A program made the position numbers and the translations under genes. The notes below the pieces were generated by a model that searched no databases, was not told the DNA's origin, and saw nothing but the letters and a program-made list of their open reading frames with translations. Below, piece by piece: positions 46,673-59,200 of a stretch of DNA of 64,000 bases (positions are counted from its first letter, which is position 1; each line of letters opens with the position of its first letter). The stretch comes from Tenebrio molitor (lineage: Eukaryota; Arthropoda; Insecta; Coleoptera; Tenebrionidae): contig NC_091050.1 in the NCBI RefSeq assembly GCF_963966145.1, positions 744,001 through 808,000 of the forward strand, read 5' to 3'.

Positions 46673-47870
46673 GTGAGTCCCTCCGTCGTTGCCATTCCCG
46701 AAACTCCCCTCGAGTGCTAATCTCTCAAAGCTAAACAATCCCCTTTCGCGATCTCATCTGCTCGAGCTTAATTCGGCCCTGAAGCGCCGACGAACCGTTT
46801 GCCATTGTTGTATTTACGAATAAATTACTTCTGAGACGGCTCGCTCGACTGGATATGAATTGTTTTTAAACACGACTTGGATTGCTCTTTATGTAGACGT
46901 GCGGATTTACCCTTAAACGCAGAAGGTCCTTCGCGCCATAAATAAATTATTCCTTAGTTTAATGCTAGTTGCAGCGAATTAGCGTTTCGAACTTGTCGCG
47001 ATATCGTCTGTCTGCGCGCCTGCAAAATGAGCTTTTCAGCCCTGAAAGAAGGTTAATGGTGACGTTTCGTGACTGAAGCGGCCTTGACATTTCCTGCTGA
47101 AATATCGCCCTCTTCAAATGTAAACAGGCGTTAACATATCGTGCAACAACTTTTTGGTCACAGACACAATTTCGCTTTATAACTAACTATCTGCAGTTAT
47201 AATCTGAATGCAATGCAAAGCTCAGCTGGAATATCCTGCGCGTTATGGCGAAAATGCAATAAATATGTTTTATATCTGTCGTAATCCGTGTCATCAAAAA
47301 GTACTTCTGTCCATGTTGGCATCCGGGACCTTATATTCTTGAAATATGTCCCTATTATTGTGCTTTATTTATGGAGGTTATGACGTATTCGTTTTCTGTT
47401 GTTCGTGCTGCAGATAAATGTATAAATAAATCCAGAGAGAAAGATGAGTCGAAAAATGAGAATATTTCCGGAGGTTGTTTTCGATTCACCGGAGTATTCT
47501 TTCGGGGGGATGTAATAAGTACCGCGCCATTAATTTCGTTGCACGGGAAGAAGGTTAGTTGAGTCATCCGGAAATCGTATAATAAAGTTAAGCACTTCTT
47601 CAGAAATATTAAGAGCTTGATAAATTACATTACGTCGTAGATTTCACCTCGACAGAGATTATTAATTTCTTTAGAGGAGCTACTTCGGACTGATCGAATT
47701 AATTAACCATAGAATGTCGAAGTAAAAGAATATTTTTAAAACAAATACATACATATTTTAAAGGTTAATAATAATAATTAGTTAATAACAAAAATGGTGA
47801 ATGTTACACAAAAAATGTGCTAAACGTTTTAGTTAAAAAAAATATATAATTTTCTAGAGATTTCATTATA
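46673..47870 (+). other. Downstream intron of the 46.5 kb exon
   Basis: Balanced composition from 46,680 to 47,350 without an acceptable exon; the short frames at 47,355-47,567 are on both strands and unsupported. Confidence 0.3.
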
Positions 47871-48133
47871 CAGGGTGTCTCAAAATTCGCGAATTCCGAA
47901 TTCAGAGCGTTGTAGGGGATCACTTCAGTAGTCCAAATATGGAAATAAAAAAAAATCGGGACTCCCCCCACAAAGATACATTGGCCTGAAGATGCACTCT
48001 ATGTATTGAACAAAATTAAAGTGCTTATATCTTCTTCAGGAAGAGCGATTTTTTTCTAAGTATTTTTCGAGCTCCACTGGGTCCTTCCCTACCACGCTCT
48101 GAATTCAGAATTCGCGAATTTTGAGACACCCTG
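47871..48133. repeat. 263 bp MITE with ~40 bp TIRs and TA target duplication
   Basis: CAGGGTGTCTCAAAATTCGC then GAATTCCGAATTCAGAGCGT at the left; the exact inverse ACGCTCTGAATTCAGAATTC then GCGAATTTTGAGACACCCTG at the right. TA flanks both sides (47,869-47,870 and 48,134-48,135), as expected for Tc1/mariner-mobilised elements. Confidence 0.85.
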
Positions 48134-50384
48134 TAATTTACGAGGTTATAAAAAAGGTTAGAATAGTTCTCTAATTTATTTATTAATTTTTTTTTTTCGT
48201 TTAAAATAATGATTCTTCACCACAAGTCTTGGAGAAAACTGTTGTTTACCCTTGTCATTTTAAACAAGCACCGAAGAACCGAAATGTAGTTAACAAGTAA
48301 GTTAACGTGTTACAGTTACGTATTTTATGAAACTGCAAAGTCGCACGAAGAGCCCGAGAAGCGCTACAATAATTAACAATTAATTATAATACACTCCCAC
48401 TCTGAGAGAACTTTGCGGAGAGAAAGTTTTGCAACTAGTCGGCCCATTAAAAATTTTCCCGAGCCCCGAAAAGTGTTAATCCTCGTATTCATCTCTTTGC
48501 GTCTGTCGCCGAACGAGTGATGCATCCATTTCCTAATAGATTCCCCTTTGAAACAAGATTTCACGCAAATTCCTCTGTCTCCGTCCAATATAAAATAATT
48601 TCCTTATTCTGACAAAGCATGTGAAAACAGATCGCTTGCAAGTCGTCTGTATTTCCATAAAAGCTGACACGAAGAGACAGCTCTCCTTTCAAACCCCCAA
48701 GACTTTTTATTGAATTAGCCCAAGCATCAGAACCAAAGTGGCGGCTGCAGAGGCGCACAACGAAACGAATTCATTAAAAGAATCGATCGTTACATTTTTC
48801 GGATCGACAACAAACGACGCATCTCTGATCCGGAGCGGCCCCGGGGCCCCGCGGCTCCGGTACAGCTGCTCGCTAATGAACAATTAGTTAACGCCTGCTG
48901 TACCTTTTCCATACGGGGGCTGCTGTACTTTACTTAATAGCATTAGCGCAGGCGGCACAACCCACACAAGCTGGCCTCCTACTTTGCTGACATCTGAACG
49001 TGTAATCTGGCGGCGGCGAGATTGTCTCTAAGAATTTCTCCAGGCGTTAAATCAAATCTTCTGGAGGAATTCAATTACGCAACGTAAGTGCTGACTTAAA
49101 TAATTTTTTAAATGCGCGCCCAACCCCCAGGTGCGGCAACAAATTTAATTAGTCTCAAAGGGAAATGAAAGAAGTGATGGAAATGGTTTCAGATGATTTT
49201 TTGGGTTATTTCACAAGCACGTGGGGTATTCGGTGTGATTATTTTTCACTAGTTGAAAAATAAGTACCTAAGAATTTTTCAAAAACATTTTACAATTATC
49301 TGAGCTTCGATAATAAGATTTGTTTAGCGTAATAAGGTAGATGTATGTTATATTCTTGTATGGGGTGGCCAAAATTCGGGACACCTGTAGTTGGGGGCAA
49401 TAAATAGTGGGTTGTTAGCACAGCCTCCCACATGCAGGATCACCATTACATTCGATGTAGATAACACCAGCATCACTTTATTAAGTTTATGGTAACAGCG
49501 TACACCACCATTAAGCTTTATCTGAACACGAAAGCTCCTGTTGAAAGCCTTTATCGTCGTATTTACGTGTAGGCGTCAGCACTAAACACCGAAAATTAAC
49601 TTCATAGAAGTCAAGCGGGCGTAAAAGAGGGGGCCTAATTTAATGGAAGTGTCGAAGATTTCATTTCTGAACGTTTCAACTTCTTTTTTATTGGACCATA
49701 TACGAAATCTCGTTTGAAAAAGATATTTCGGATTCACTTTATGAACGTATTCTGCCCCGCAACTTCGGTCGCCAGTCGAGCTTTCAAACTCTTCGACGGC
49801 TCACTCCTCTTGCGACGATGAACTTTAATCCATTAAATAACGGGATTCAGGTGAAAGACAGGATCGCGTGCGGTATGGAGTCGCTTTAGCGTTGATTGTC
49901 GCCATATTTGCGCTCCACTAATTTCTATTTGGACCGCAGCCGCTCGAATTATCTCATTTTACGTTGTCGTAAACCAGATTGGCAGTTAATCGACGCCAAA
50001 TGAGGTCCATTCACTGCAATTGTCACAAATGCGCATTTGCATCATTTGCTGATAGTGTTTATAGTGAAAAAACCCCTCATGGGATTGCCGCACTCGTCTA
50101 CGACTCGTACTGTCAATCTTTTTGTTCATGAAAAAAAGTACCTACTACTTTATACACTCGTTGCATAAATCAGGTATTAATTGAAATATCTTATTTATTT
50201 TTGTGCTAGTTGGTAAAGTTGCACTTTTACCTGATCAGGTCAGGTCAGGTTAGGTCAATCTTCAAATTTGTTCCAAAAATGGTTTGAATATTTTCATCGG
50301 AACAAAAGTTAACAGGGGATATAACTTTTACCATGCAATTCCCAATGGTAACAGTTAAAAAAACGCACTGTATACCTGTTTATA
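48134..50384. other. Non-coding region with a GC-rich block
   Basis: At 48,820-49,030 lies a GC-rich block (GGAGCGGCCCCGGGGCCCCG, then CGGTACAGCTGCTCGC, AACAATTAGTTAACGCC and TGGCGGCGGCGAG). It has no open frame but contains E-box-like CAGCTG and homeodomain-like ATTAG cores, so it is a candidate regulatory element. The rest is unremarkable. Confidence 0.35.
50234..50253 (+). repeat. Short telomere-like run (TCAGG)3-TTAGG
   Basis: TCAGGTCAGGTCAGGTTAGG is three TCAGG units plus one TTAGG. TCAGG is the telomeric repeat of some beetles and TTAGG the general insect one. Only 20 bp, so chance or microsatellite origin is possible. Confidence 0.35.
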
Positions 50385-50815
50385 CAGGGTGTTTGAAAAT
50401 TGCTAGTACAAAAAAAAACTGTGGCATCTGGAAGGCCTAAGAAATCCAAGAAACCAATTTTTAATTTTTTAAAACAAGGAAAGGAAACAAGGGATGAAGT
50501 AACCCTATCCCTGCATATTCTACGCCTCAGGCCTATACAACAATATGAAAAATTAATATTTTTTTTTGCAAGATCTTGGCAACCACAGATTGGCAGTTTA
50601 AGAACATCAAATTTTTTATTTCATTATTGCTAAACAACGTGAAGTGTCTTTTTAAAATACCTTAACACAGTGGCGCACTAACAATTTTAACCCAATTTTT
50701 AGTAATTTTTATCTCGAAAACTAGAGGATTTTTATTACATTTTTTTTTGCCGATGACTTCAACTCACCATCACCAATTACCAGTTTTTTTGTACTAGCAA
50801 TTTTCAAACAGCCTG
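50385..50815. repeat. 431 bp element with ~32 bp TIRs and TA target duplication
   Basis: CAGGGTGTTTGAAAATTGCT then AGTACAAAAAAAA; the inverse ends at 50,815 with one mismatch in the tip (CAGGCTG). TA flanks on both sides. An internal 77-codon frame (50,400-50,633, beginning MLVQKKTVASGRPKKSKKPI) has a GRPKK basic patch but no transposase core. Confidence 0.75.
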
Positions 50816-52312
50816 TATAAAAAAATCTAAGAGACTATATGTTGAAACTTCCCCGACTTGACACAAAGAAGTGAACAGAGCACGACGCCTCCCACTTAGT
50901 CTACACAAATTCAAAGCACATTTAGTAGAAATGAAGTTTTAATGGAAGTTTAATTAGTGACAGTTTAATGAGTACACAAAGCTAGCAATTTAATGTATTC
51001 TCAGAAGTTCACAATTCTCTTATGCTTATGACTGGTGTATTAAATTTCCGTTAGTATCGAGTACTCCTTTACGAAAACAGCGATTACACCCAGACAGTCG
51101 CAATTGTTTGTGGCAAAGCTGCATTCGAGCTTTTCAAAGCTGGCGTTTTTGCCCCGGCGACAAGCTCTGGAACGTGCGCACACCGTCTGCACTTAAATAA
51201 TGCAAATAAGATGTAAGTGTATTCCGAACATACTGACATGTTTAAATATGACCTGGATACATTACAATGAGTTATTCCCAGACTGCCCCCGGGGGTGGCG
51301 TCCCGTTCAAATCCCAAACAGGAATTAGTCGAGACCAACTATCTGGAAGCGGGCGACGTTCGCCATTTATTATTCCCTTTCTCGTCGGTTTTTGGGCTGA
51401 TTCCCAATTGATACGGCTCTAACTTTTAGCGACAGTTTTATGTGCGGAAAGGATTTGGATTTTCGATGCGTCTAGACCCATTACTGTAATGGTGACATTT
51501 GTACTCGCCTGATTTTTTTGGTAGGAGGCGTGGACAAGTGCAACGGCGAATGGTGAAGGAAGACCTCCAAACATGACTACGCGACGTTGAGTGATTGACA
51601 GCTGTGTAAATGTTCAGTTTCGATATTAAAAGATGGTTTCTTTTGGAAAGCTGTGACATGATGAAGCGGCGGAAATTTTTCACCGCTTTCCGACGTAATT
51701 ACACCAAAAATGTGAGGGTTCTCTCTTGCATCTTGCATTCCGGAAGGATCAGTTCGAAAGGCGACATTCGTTACTTATTAAAATGTAAAATACCACAAGT
51801 AAGATTATTAACTTAAATAAACTGCACGTTTTTAATTAATTACAATTTAATATTTCGTGACGTTTAAATCTAAAATACCTATTATTTCCTTTGCCCAGTA
51901 CCTAAATAGATACATATTTCAGATCGATCGACGTCACTATTATAAAATTTCTGCAAAATAATCAAATTTTAATAATATTTGACGAATTTGAAGTACTCCA
52001 TATTGTAAATTGGATTAGAAGCATTTGTACGCCACTAAGTAATTGCTCATTAGATTATAATGGGCTATTAAGTTCCCTTGACGTTAATCTTCTGATCATT
52101 TAAGAGGAATCTCGAACATTATTAGCCAGACTGAAGTTGTTAGGTATTAGAAAGCTTAGTGTAGTAGTTTGAAGCAGAAACAATTTGTGTGAACCTGAAA
52201 TCTTTCATAATTTCTTCTTTCACATTATTAAGACTAATTACAGTATTAATAATAACTGAAGACCAATTAAATAATTTATTTTTTACTATTTTATATTTTT
52301 AAAGGACATAAT
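50816..52312. other. Non-coding region
   Basis: No exon supported; short frames at 51,084-51,816 occur on both strands and lack protein-like features. Confidence 0.3.
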
Positions 52313-52648
52313 ATCGCGCGTTCAAATGAAATCCTGGGCTGAGTAAGCGTTGGAAAAAGCAAACCGTTTAGAACAGTGTAAAATTTGAATTTCCCGCCGT
52401 TTGACACGATGACATTTGTTTAATCGGGACATAATTGAACATGTTTGTTTTCAGCAAAGGGTCCCCTTAAATATTTGCTTCGAGAATGGGAATCGTTAAG
52501 TTACTCTATTTTTAATGTAAAACATTGCAAAGAAAGAAAAAAGAAAGTTTTTTTGGCTCTAAATTTTAGGTTAGCTGTCAACATGCTCCAATTAATCTAC
52601 GCTTTAAAAAAGCACAACAATTGACGGTTTCCAATGCCTTCCCATATT
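52313..52648 (-). repeat. MITE family M1, copy 2 (inverted interior)
   Basis: The CGCGCGTTCAAATGAAATCC terminus is again at the left, but the interior runs opposite to copy 1 (AAACCGTTTAGAACAGTGTA first, AAAAAAGCACAACAATTGAC last). The right end TTTCCAATGCCTTCCCAT is the inverse of the inner terminal repeat, which confirms the terminal repeats. Confidence 0.75.
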
Positions 52649-54510
52649 AATCACAAAACATTTATTGTGTAAGACATAAAATCCTTCAACACAATTAAAT
52701 TAAATTTGATTAAAATGTCTTCTTCACTGTTCCTTTATCCACTTTTTTCTCTTCTCGACCATTCACTGTTTCTACTCTTGTAAAAATAATCTTGATTTTA
52801 TTATTAAAGTGTAAATCACTTTTTGACGTACCTAACTCATAGAGCATCTTATTTTGTTTCTTCCGTTTCTACTCTATTATCATTTAGTTTTTCTGCGAAA
52901 TTTTTTTATTCTATCTTGTATAATCCAAAATTCTTAGATAAAAATTAGAATGTTTTGAAACAATGTAAAATGTAAAAAACAAGCGAATGTTGAGAGTTCA
53001 ATGCCGTTAGATTTCTTTATTTATTTCCTTCTTATCTAGCTCCTTTTCATTACTCTTCCTTCTCGCTGCTCGTGCCACCACTCTATTGGAAGACAATTTC
53101 CGCCAAAACTCCGTGAAACGTGTCCCCTCAGCTGGTGTCATGCTCGATATTGTTTGTTTTGTCAAAAACACTGATAATTATTTTTCCTTTGGTTGTTTTC
53201 ATCGAAAAACGAAGTAATCTCGTGATTCTGACACCAAAGCTCCGAACCGACTCGCTTCCTCTCTCGGCTTCCTTTTGTGAGTGTCACATTAATTGCTTGT
53301 TGGTTTTATTCGCACAGACCCTTCAGAACGAAACGAACAAGTCCCCGCTTAGCACACTTACACGCAATTATCTCGACGGAGCTTCAATTTTTCCGACCGG
53401 ATTTTTCCAGGGGACGCCGCGCTCATACTTCTCACGCATTTACATTGAAAACTCCTCTAATTACGGCTTTAAATTGGAGAATTTCCCTAATCCGGAGTTC
53501 TTCACGCGCCTCCTCCAATTATAACTCCGGGCACGCAAATTTTTCCGGAATTTGACGTTTCCTGCTAGTCATCAATTTCTTTGGACATTACGAGCGCAAC
53601 ACCCCAATTAAATAATAATGATAATGGTAAAATAAAAAAAAATAAATAAAAGAAGGGACTAAGTTGAGTTGTCATTGGTTGTAATCTGTGCCCTTTGTGT
53701 CGAGTTATTGTGGCGCCATCTGTCTGCGACCGTCTGGTGCTTCTTCGCACGGCAGCCTCGTTAAATACGCACCTGTCAGTGTTAACCAAATTAGTTTCAC
53801 CCTTGTCACGTCGGACACGGCCCCAGCTTTGGTGGCAGTTGTTTAAGGGCAAAGTTCGACCCCCGGCCTGAATACCTTATTAATTTTTTGCCTCGATCGG
53901 CAATCTCCCCAAAAATTGTCTTTATCATTTCCCGATTAAAACAATTTTCCGGGAGCGGCGGGATTACGGGCTTTCCGGAGTTATTAAAACTTTTTCTATC
54001 ACAGCGGAAAGTTTTCGTCGTATTTCTATTATTGGTTCAATTTATCGGATCTCGGGACTGTCTCCCCTTCCAGGAATCGTTTGTCATCTCCCGCAAAAAT
54101 AAAATATGGAGATGGAAGGTGCGTCGGCGGACGTGTTTTCTTCAAATGGAAAAAAATTAAATGTCTCAACCCTTTTCAACGTCGAATTTCCTTCGCATTG
54201 CAAACGTCTCAACTTATCAAAACTTCGACCATCTGTTACTTCCATTACGTTGAATACACACAGAGGCAGGACACGTGTTATTTGTTCAAATTAAGAAAGG
54301 GGGATTAGGACAAAGTTTTAATTGACGGACACGTTCTTGTTGGTGGAGTAGATGTGGCCTTGAAACGTCAAAATGACGAATATTTAAACCATATTGCACT
54401 TGCACTTACTATAAAACTTTTACTTATTAAAATTTTCCCAAAATATCTTGTTCAGCAAAAGAAACAAATCGTGTTGTGGATAATCTGTCCCAATGAAGAT
54501 TTTTAATTTT
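52649..54510. other. Non-coding region
   Basis: AT-rich with scattered balanced stretches (53,100-54,300). Frames of 60-134 codons there overlap each other in different phases and none resembles a protein. Confidence 0.3.
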
Positions 54511-54558
54511 TATGTATTATGCAAAATTTTGATAACGGGAAATTTTGCATAATACATA
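54511..54558. repeat. Perfect hairpin, 19 bp stem
   Basis: TATGTATTATGCAAAATTT pairs exactly with AAATTTTGCATAATACATA across a 10 nt loop. It could be a small palindromic element or, less likely, a small-RNA precursor. Confidence 0.5.
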
Positions 54559-54724
54559 ATAATCGTTATTTTAGTGACTTGTTTCAAAAAGTCATGAACT
54601 TGTTTAATTTTGTGTATTTTTGGCTTTACCGCCCACGTGCACTAAAATATTAACTATCGCATGCAGTGTTGTACAGTGTAAATGGGGTACAGTACTACTC
54701 CGTCTATTTTTGTCTTTTAGATTA

Positions 54725-54850
54725 AATATCGCGCGTTCAAATGAAATCCCGGACTGGGGAGGCGTTGGAAACCGTCAATTGTTGTGCTTTTTTAAAGCGT
54801 AGATTAATTGGAGCATGTTGACAGCTAACCTAAAATTTAGAGCCAAAAAA
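54725..54850 (+). repeat. MITE family M1, copy 3 (truncated)
   Basis: Begins with the family terminus ATCGCGCGTTCAAATGAAAT, matches the first ~125 bp of copy 1, and stops at AATTTAGAGCCAAAAAA. Confidence 0.7.
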
Positions 54851-55925
54851 TTTGATAGCGGGAAATTTCACTTTCACACTTCCTTGACTAGACCGCTTTT
54901 AATAAATCCTTTATTACCTCACAGTGTAACATACACAATAATTATTGTGGAATAGATCTATCACTGTAGATGTCCCCAGATACCTCTTACACGCAATATT
55001 TTCCGCTTTGACAAAACTGTGACCTAGATAAAGCTTTGTTGACGTAAGTCTTTGTGAAAACCTCTCAATGTCAATTTGTTTGAAAGTTAGACGCACTACA
55101 CCTTGAAATTGCATGTCCCCAATACCCTACATAAATTCGTATTCTTGTCTTTTTTATTTACTTACTCCCTGAATTTGTGTTGCTTAAGTTACTTTACGAA
55201 AATTTATCTTGTCCGCTTGCCAATAACAAAGTTACAACTTTATCGAAATTTCTGCCTGTCGAACATCGCTTCCATCATTGTATTCTAATTCTACACATTC
55301 AACGTTTTCCAATGGTATTCATACATTTTTAGTACCTTAATCAAATTACAGGATTACTTTAAGAACTTTGATGTTGACACAAATAAAAATACATCAAACG
55401 AAACTCTCAGTTTGTTGAACTTTGAAAACAACAGTCTAGTCGCAAATATTCTTCATGGTTATTTTTTTTTTCGATTATTACAAATTTGCAAAACAACAAT
55501 CATGATGTGTAAGTTACGTTGTTGTAAAAACAATCTTCAAATCTACAGATTTTCTCTTTTTCGATTCAAATTTGTAGACACGAATAGCTGATCGATACAG
55601 TCTTAACAAAGAATCTTCCACTCGATTCCTTATTACATGTTTGTTTGTATGAACTAGAGAAAACCACATAATTACACAAGTTGAAAACAGACTCTCCTGA
55701 GTATTGTCATTGCAACAAAGTAAATATTATCATAATTTCGAAACAATTTATTTTAAGATGAGGAAAAATTAAAAAGAAGCATGTCAAAACAACGGAATAA
55801 TAAGGTTTCTACATCTATATTTACAAACATTTTGGCACAATGTAAACGACAATGAAATTGCATTTAGATAGTATTTTAGTAATAAATTAAGTAAACTTGC
55901 AAGTGTAACATAGTGAGAAATAAAG
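54851..55925. other. Non-coding AT-rich region
   Basis: No gene recognised. Confidence 0.3.
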
Positions 55926-56215
55926 TGTTGCTTGTGCTTTTTTAAAGCGTAGATTAACTGGAACATGTTGACAGCTAACCTAAAATTTAGAGTCAAAAAA
56001 ATCTTTCTTTTTTTCTTTCTTTGCAATGTTTTAGATTAAAAATAAAAGAACTTAACGATTCCTATTCTTGAAGCAAATATCTAAGGGCACCCTTTACTGA
56101 AAACGAACATGTTCAATTATGTCCCGATTAAACATAAACAAATGTTATTCGTGTCAAACGGCGGGAAATTCAAACTTTACACTGTTCTAAACGGTTTAAT
56201 TTTTCCAACGCTTGA
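55926..56215 (+). repeat. MITE family M1, copy 4 (5' truncated)
   Basis: Starts inside the element at TTGTGCTTTTTTAAAGCGTA and matches copy 1 to its right end (CTGTTCTAAACGGTTTAATT then TTTCCAACGCTTG). Confidence 0.7.
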
Positions 56216-59200
56216 CGTTGTTTTATTACCCAGGGCCATGACTAATGATTCATTACTCCACATGGCAAATTGCGTTTTTGCTCACGTGAAATGACTATTA
56301 TACTCGGCGAATATGCAACGTTTTAAATTCATATTAAAATTTAAATATGTATTTGGAAAAAGCTTCCTCTCTGTAACTCTACTCCTGGATGATGTATTTT
56401 TTCCAGTAACGAAATATTTCTCTTAAGTTAACCTAAATTGTGGAGATTCGAATATCGTGTACCGGAAAAATAAGAATAAAATATTTATAAAATCATGATT
56501 TCTGCTGTTTTATTTCCGATGGAGCACCTACAGGCAATCCAATATTTTCCTCTCTTCTTTTTCAAGCAGCGCACAGCAATTTCCATTTCCTCCTCTTCAA
56601 ACAAACCTGATTTTTTACCTGAAAACATGAACTGAACGTCCCCGGCTCATATTCATGCAAATACCTCCGACTTGGCTCGAGGAATCCCTTTCAGGTGGCC
56701 TTTCAGCCGCGTCCGTCTCAACCACATCAGAAAAATGTTAAATAATGTTAATTTCATTTATCCTTTTCGTGCGAAAAGTGAAGAAGCGAATCGGTGCGAC
56801 TGCCATTCAGGACCGTACCGGAGACTTCTCTGGCTCAGTTCAATAAATCGAACCGATACGAAACAAAGGCGACCGGAGCGAAAGCCACACAAAAACCAGA
56901 AAATTCAATTTAGTTTTAATTAGTCGTCAAAGGGAGAGGAAGAGGTGCACGGAACGAGAGAGATTGTTTTTGTATTTCCTGCGGACGTCGACAGCTGGCG
57001 CGTTTGCCGATGACAGTAAAGAGTCCTCCACGTCGATCCGATCAAAGGATAATGCGTTCGTGCTTTTCGCTCGGGAACTCGACGAGCGATCGGGTCAAAA
57101 ATGAGGATATTCAGAAACGGACTGCCAATTTACAATTAGACGAAAGCGGAACAGGAAGGAGCATCCAGACAAAGATAATTGCATTTTTAAACAGTAGTTC
57201 TAAATAGAAAATGAACCAAAAAACAATTTTTCGTATCATTTTCTTATCGTTAACAGTGTAATTCATTCATAATTTAAAAATAATATTGGTTTACCAAATA
57301 TCAGAGTTTCTACAATTTATTTAACTTCATCAAAAACAGCCTTGCTAAGGTATACACGGGATAATTTATATTTTTTTTTTGTGTGGGTGGTGCAGAGGAA
57401 GCACTTTTTGTCATAATGTATCATATATTTGAAATGTATTTTTGAGCAATATTTTTTAACATAATCTTTCCATAAAAGAGAATTGCATTTTAGCTTTCGT
57501 AAATAACTAATAAGTAATAACTAACCTATATTTATCCACTAAGAGGATTAATCAAAAAGAGATATTTGCCAAGCCGTAGAAGAATAGTAATATGTATAAA
57601 ATATGATACTATAAAGTTATACAATATTAAAAACAAAAATTTTTGCTGTTTTATTGTACATACTCGTACTTTTTTAACTAATATAGGAGTACTTACATAT
57701 TTGGAGAACAAAATTGTTGTTGTTGAAATTTAATTAATTTATGAGTAATAAACTATAACGAGAGGGTAATGATGAGTAATAGCCATTACGCGCGAGTAGA
57801 AATCAATCCTGTTCGTGCATAAAATGCAACTTTCGACTGAAAATTTGTTTCTCAATTAGTACCGTTGCACCTCTCAAATATCACAAAAAGTCTGATAACG
57901 TTTCCCATTTTCTTCCAAACCTTTTAGCATTTCAAACACGTAACGTAAAAGATTCTTGGACAAAAAACGAAAACCAGTTTAGCGAATAAAAATAATTTGA
58001 GAAATTTTCTGCCTGGGAATATTTTTAAAAGCTTTTATTGCTTTAAATCTTTCGCATTAAAAAAAACAGAATAATGTAATGTTTTGGCCCTGTTCGCAAA
58101 AGCTTTCACGTAAAAAAATCCCTTCAGTAAAGAGGAGATATCTTGTAATGTTAAAATTCGTTTGCTTAAGATAACATTACAACAAACGAAAAATAAAGAA
58201 AAATAACAGTCAGGTGAAACTAAACAGAATATGTTTCTCATTAAAACTGTGTTTGCTCAGAGCAAAATTTGTTGTTTGTCTAATTACGTTTGCTCGATGT
58301 GTTTTTCTGTTAGAGGAAATAAATACCTAGAGATTTAAAAAATATGGTACAGTACAATGTAGAAAATTTGTATGAAGACGATTCTTCCGCGATTATTTCC
58401 GTTAAAGACCCGATTGTTTTTGTTTGAGTGTCAGCAGCGGTTTTAACAGGGAGAAGTGAGTTATAAAGAGCTAATCCGCCACCCCTAGCAGCTCAATAAA
58501 AGACAACCCCGACACCATTCTTGTCCATCTTTATCGTCCCACTAGCGACTTTTTGAAGCAGTCGCCTCTCGCAGAGAAGCCATTGTGTGAATGTAAATGT
58601 GGCATTTACATTCGCCGTTTTCGGGGTAAATTTGAATTCAGCACGTTTCCCTCCACCCCAGAAAGAGGAAGCTCCACTTCCTGTCCTCACCTAGGCACGA
58701 ATGAATAAAATTCCGATATCTTACGCCGTTTAGCATAATATAGGCCTCTAAATCTCGTCAAGGTGGATTTCCATCGGAGGAAAACAAGCCAATTTAGCGG
58801 AAAAATCTAATAGGCGGGTCGAAATTGGGAAAATTGCAGTCGGAAGGGAAGATGGGATGATGAATTGTTGACGTTTGCCATGGATGGAATTTTCGATGGT
58901 AATGTGGTTCGTGGAGCGTGTTCCGAGGGTGGAAAATCCGATCATTTTTCTCATCTGTGACATTAAAACCTTGCGTTTCGGGATTTATTTACTGGAGGCG
59001 GCGCCGGCGACTAATGCGTTTTGGGAAATTCGTTTTTCCGGATTAAAACGTTTCCCAGAAAAACTCGAAGAAAAAAAAATTGTAGATTATAAAAACAACC
59101 AACAAATGAAAAAATATCGTTTCATTTTTTCGCATGGTAAACAAACGTCCATCCCACGAAGCTTTATTTATTTTCGTGGATGTTTGACATTTAAATCAAC

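Noticed and set aside
53120..53555. 134- and 92-codon plus-strand frames
   Set aside because: Overlapping in two phases with no motif, no splice logic and unlike protein composition.
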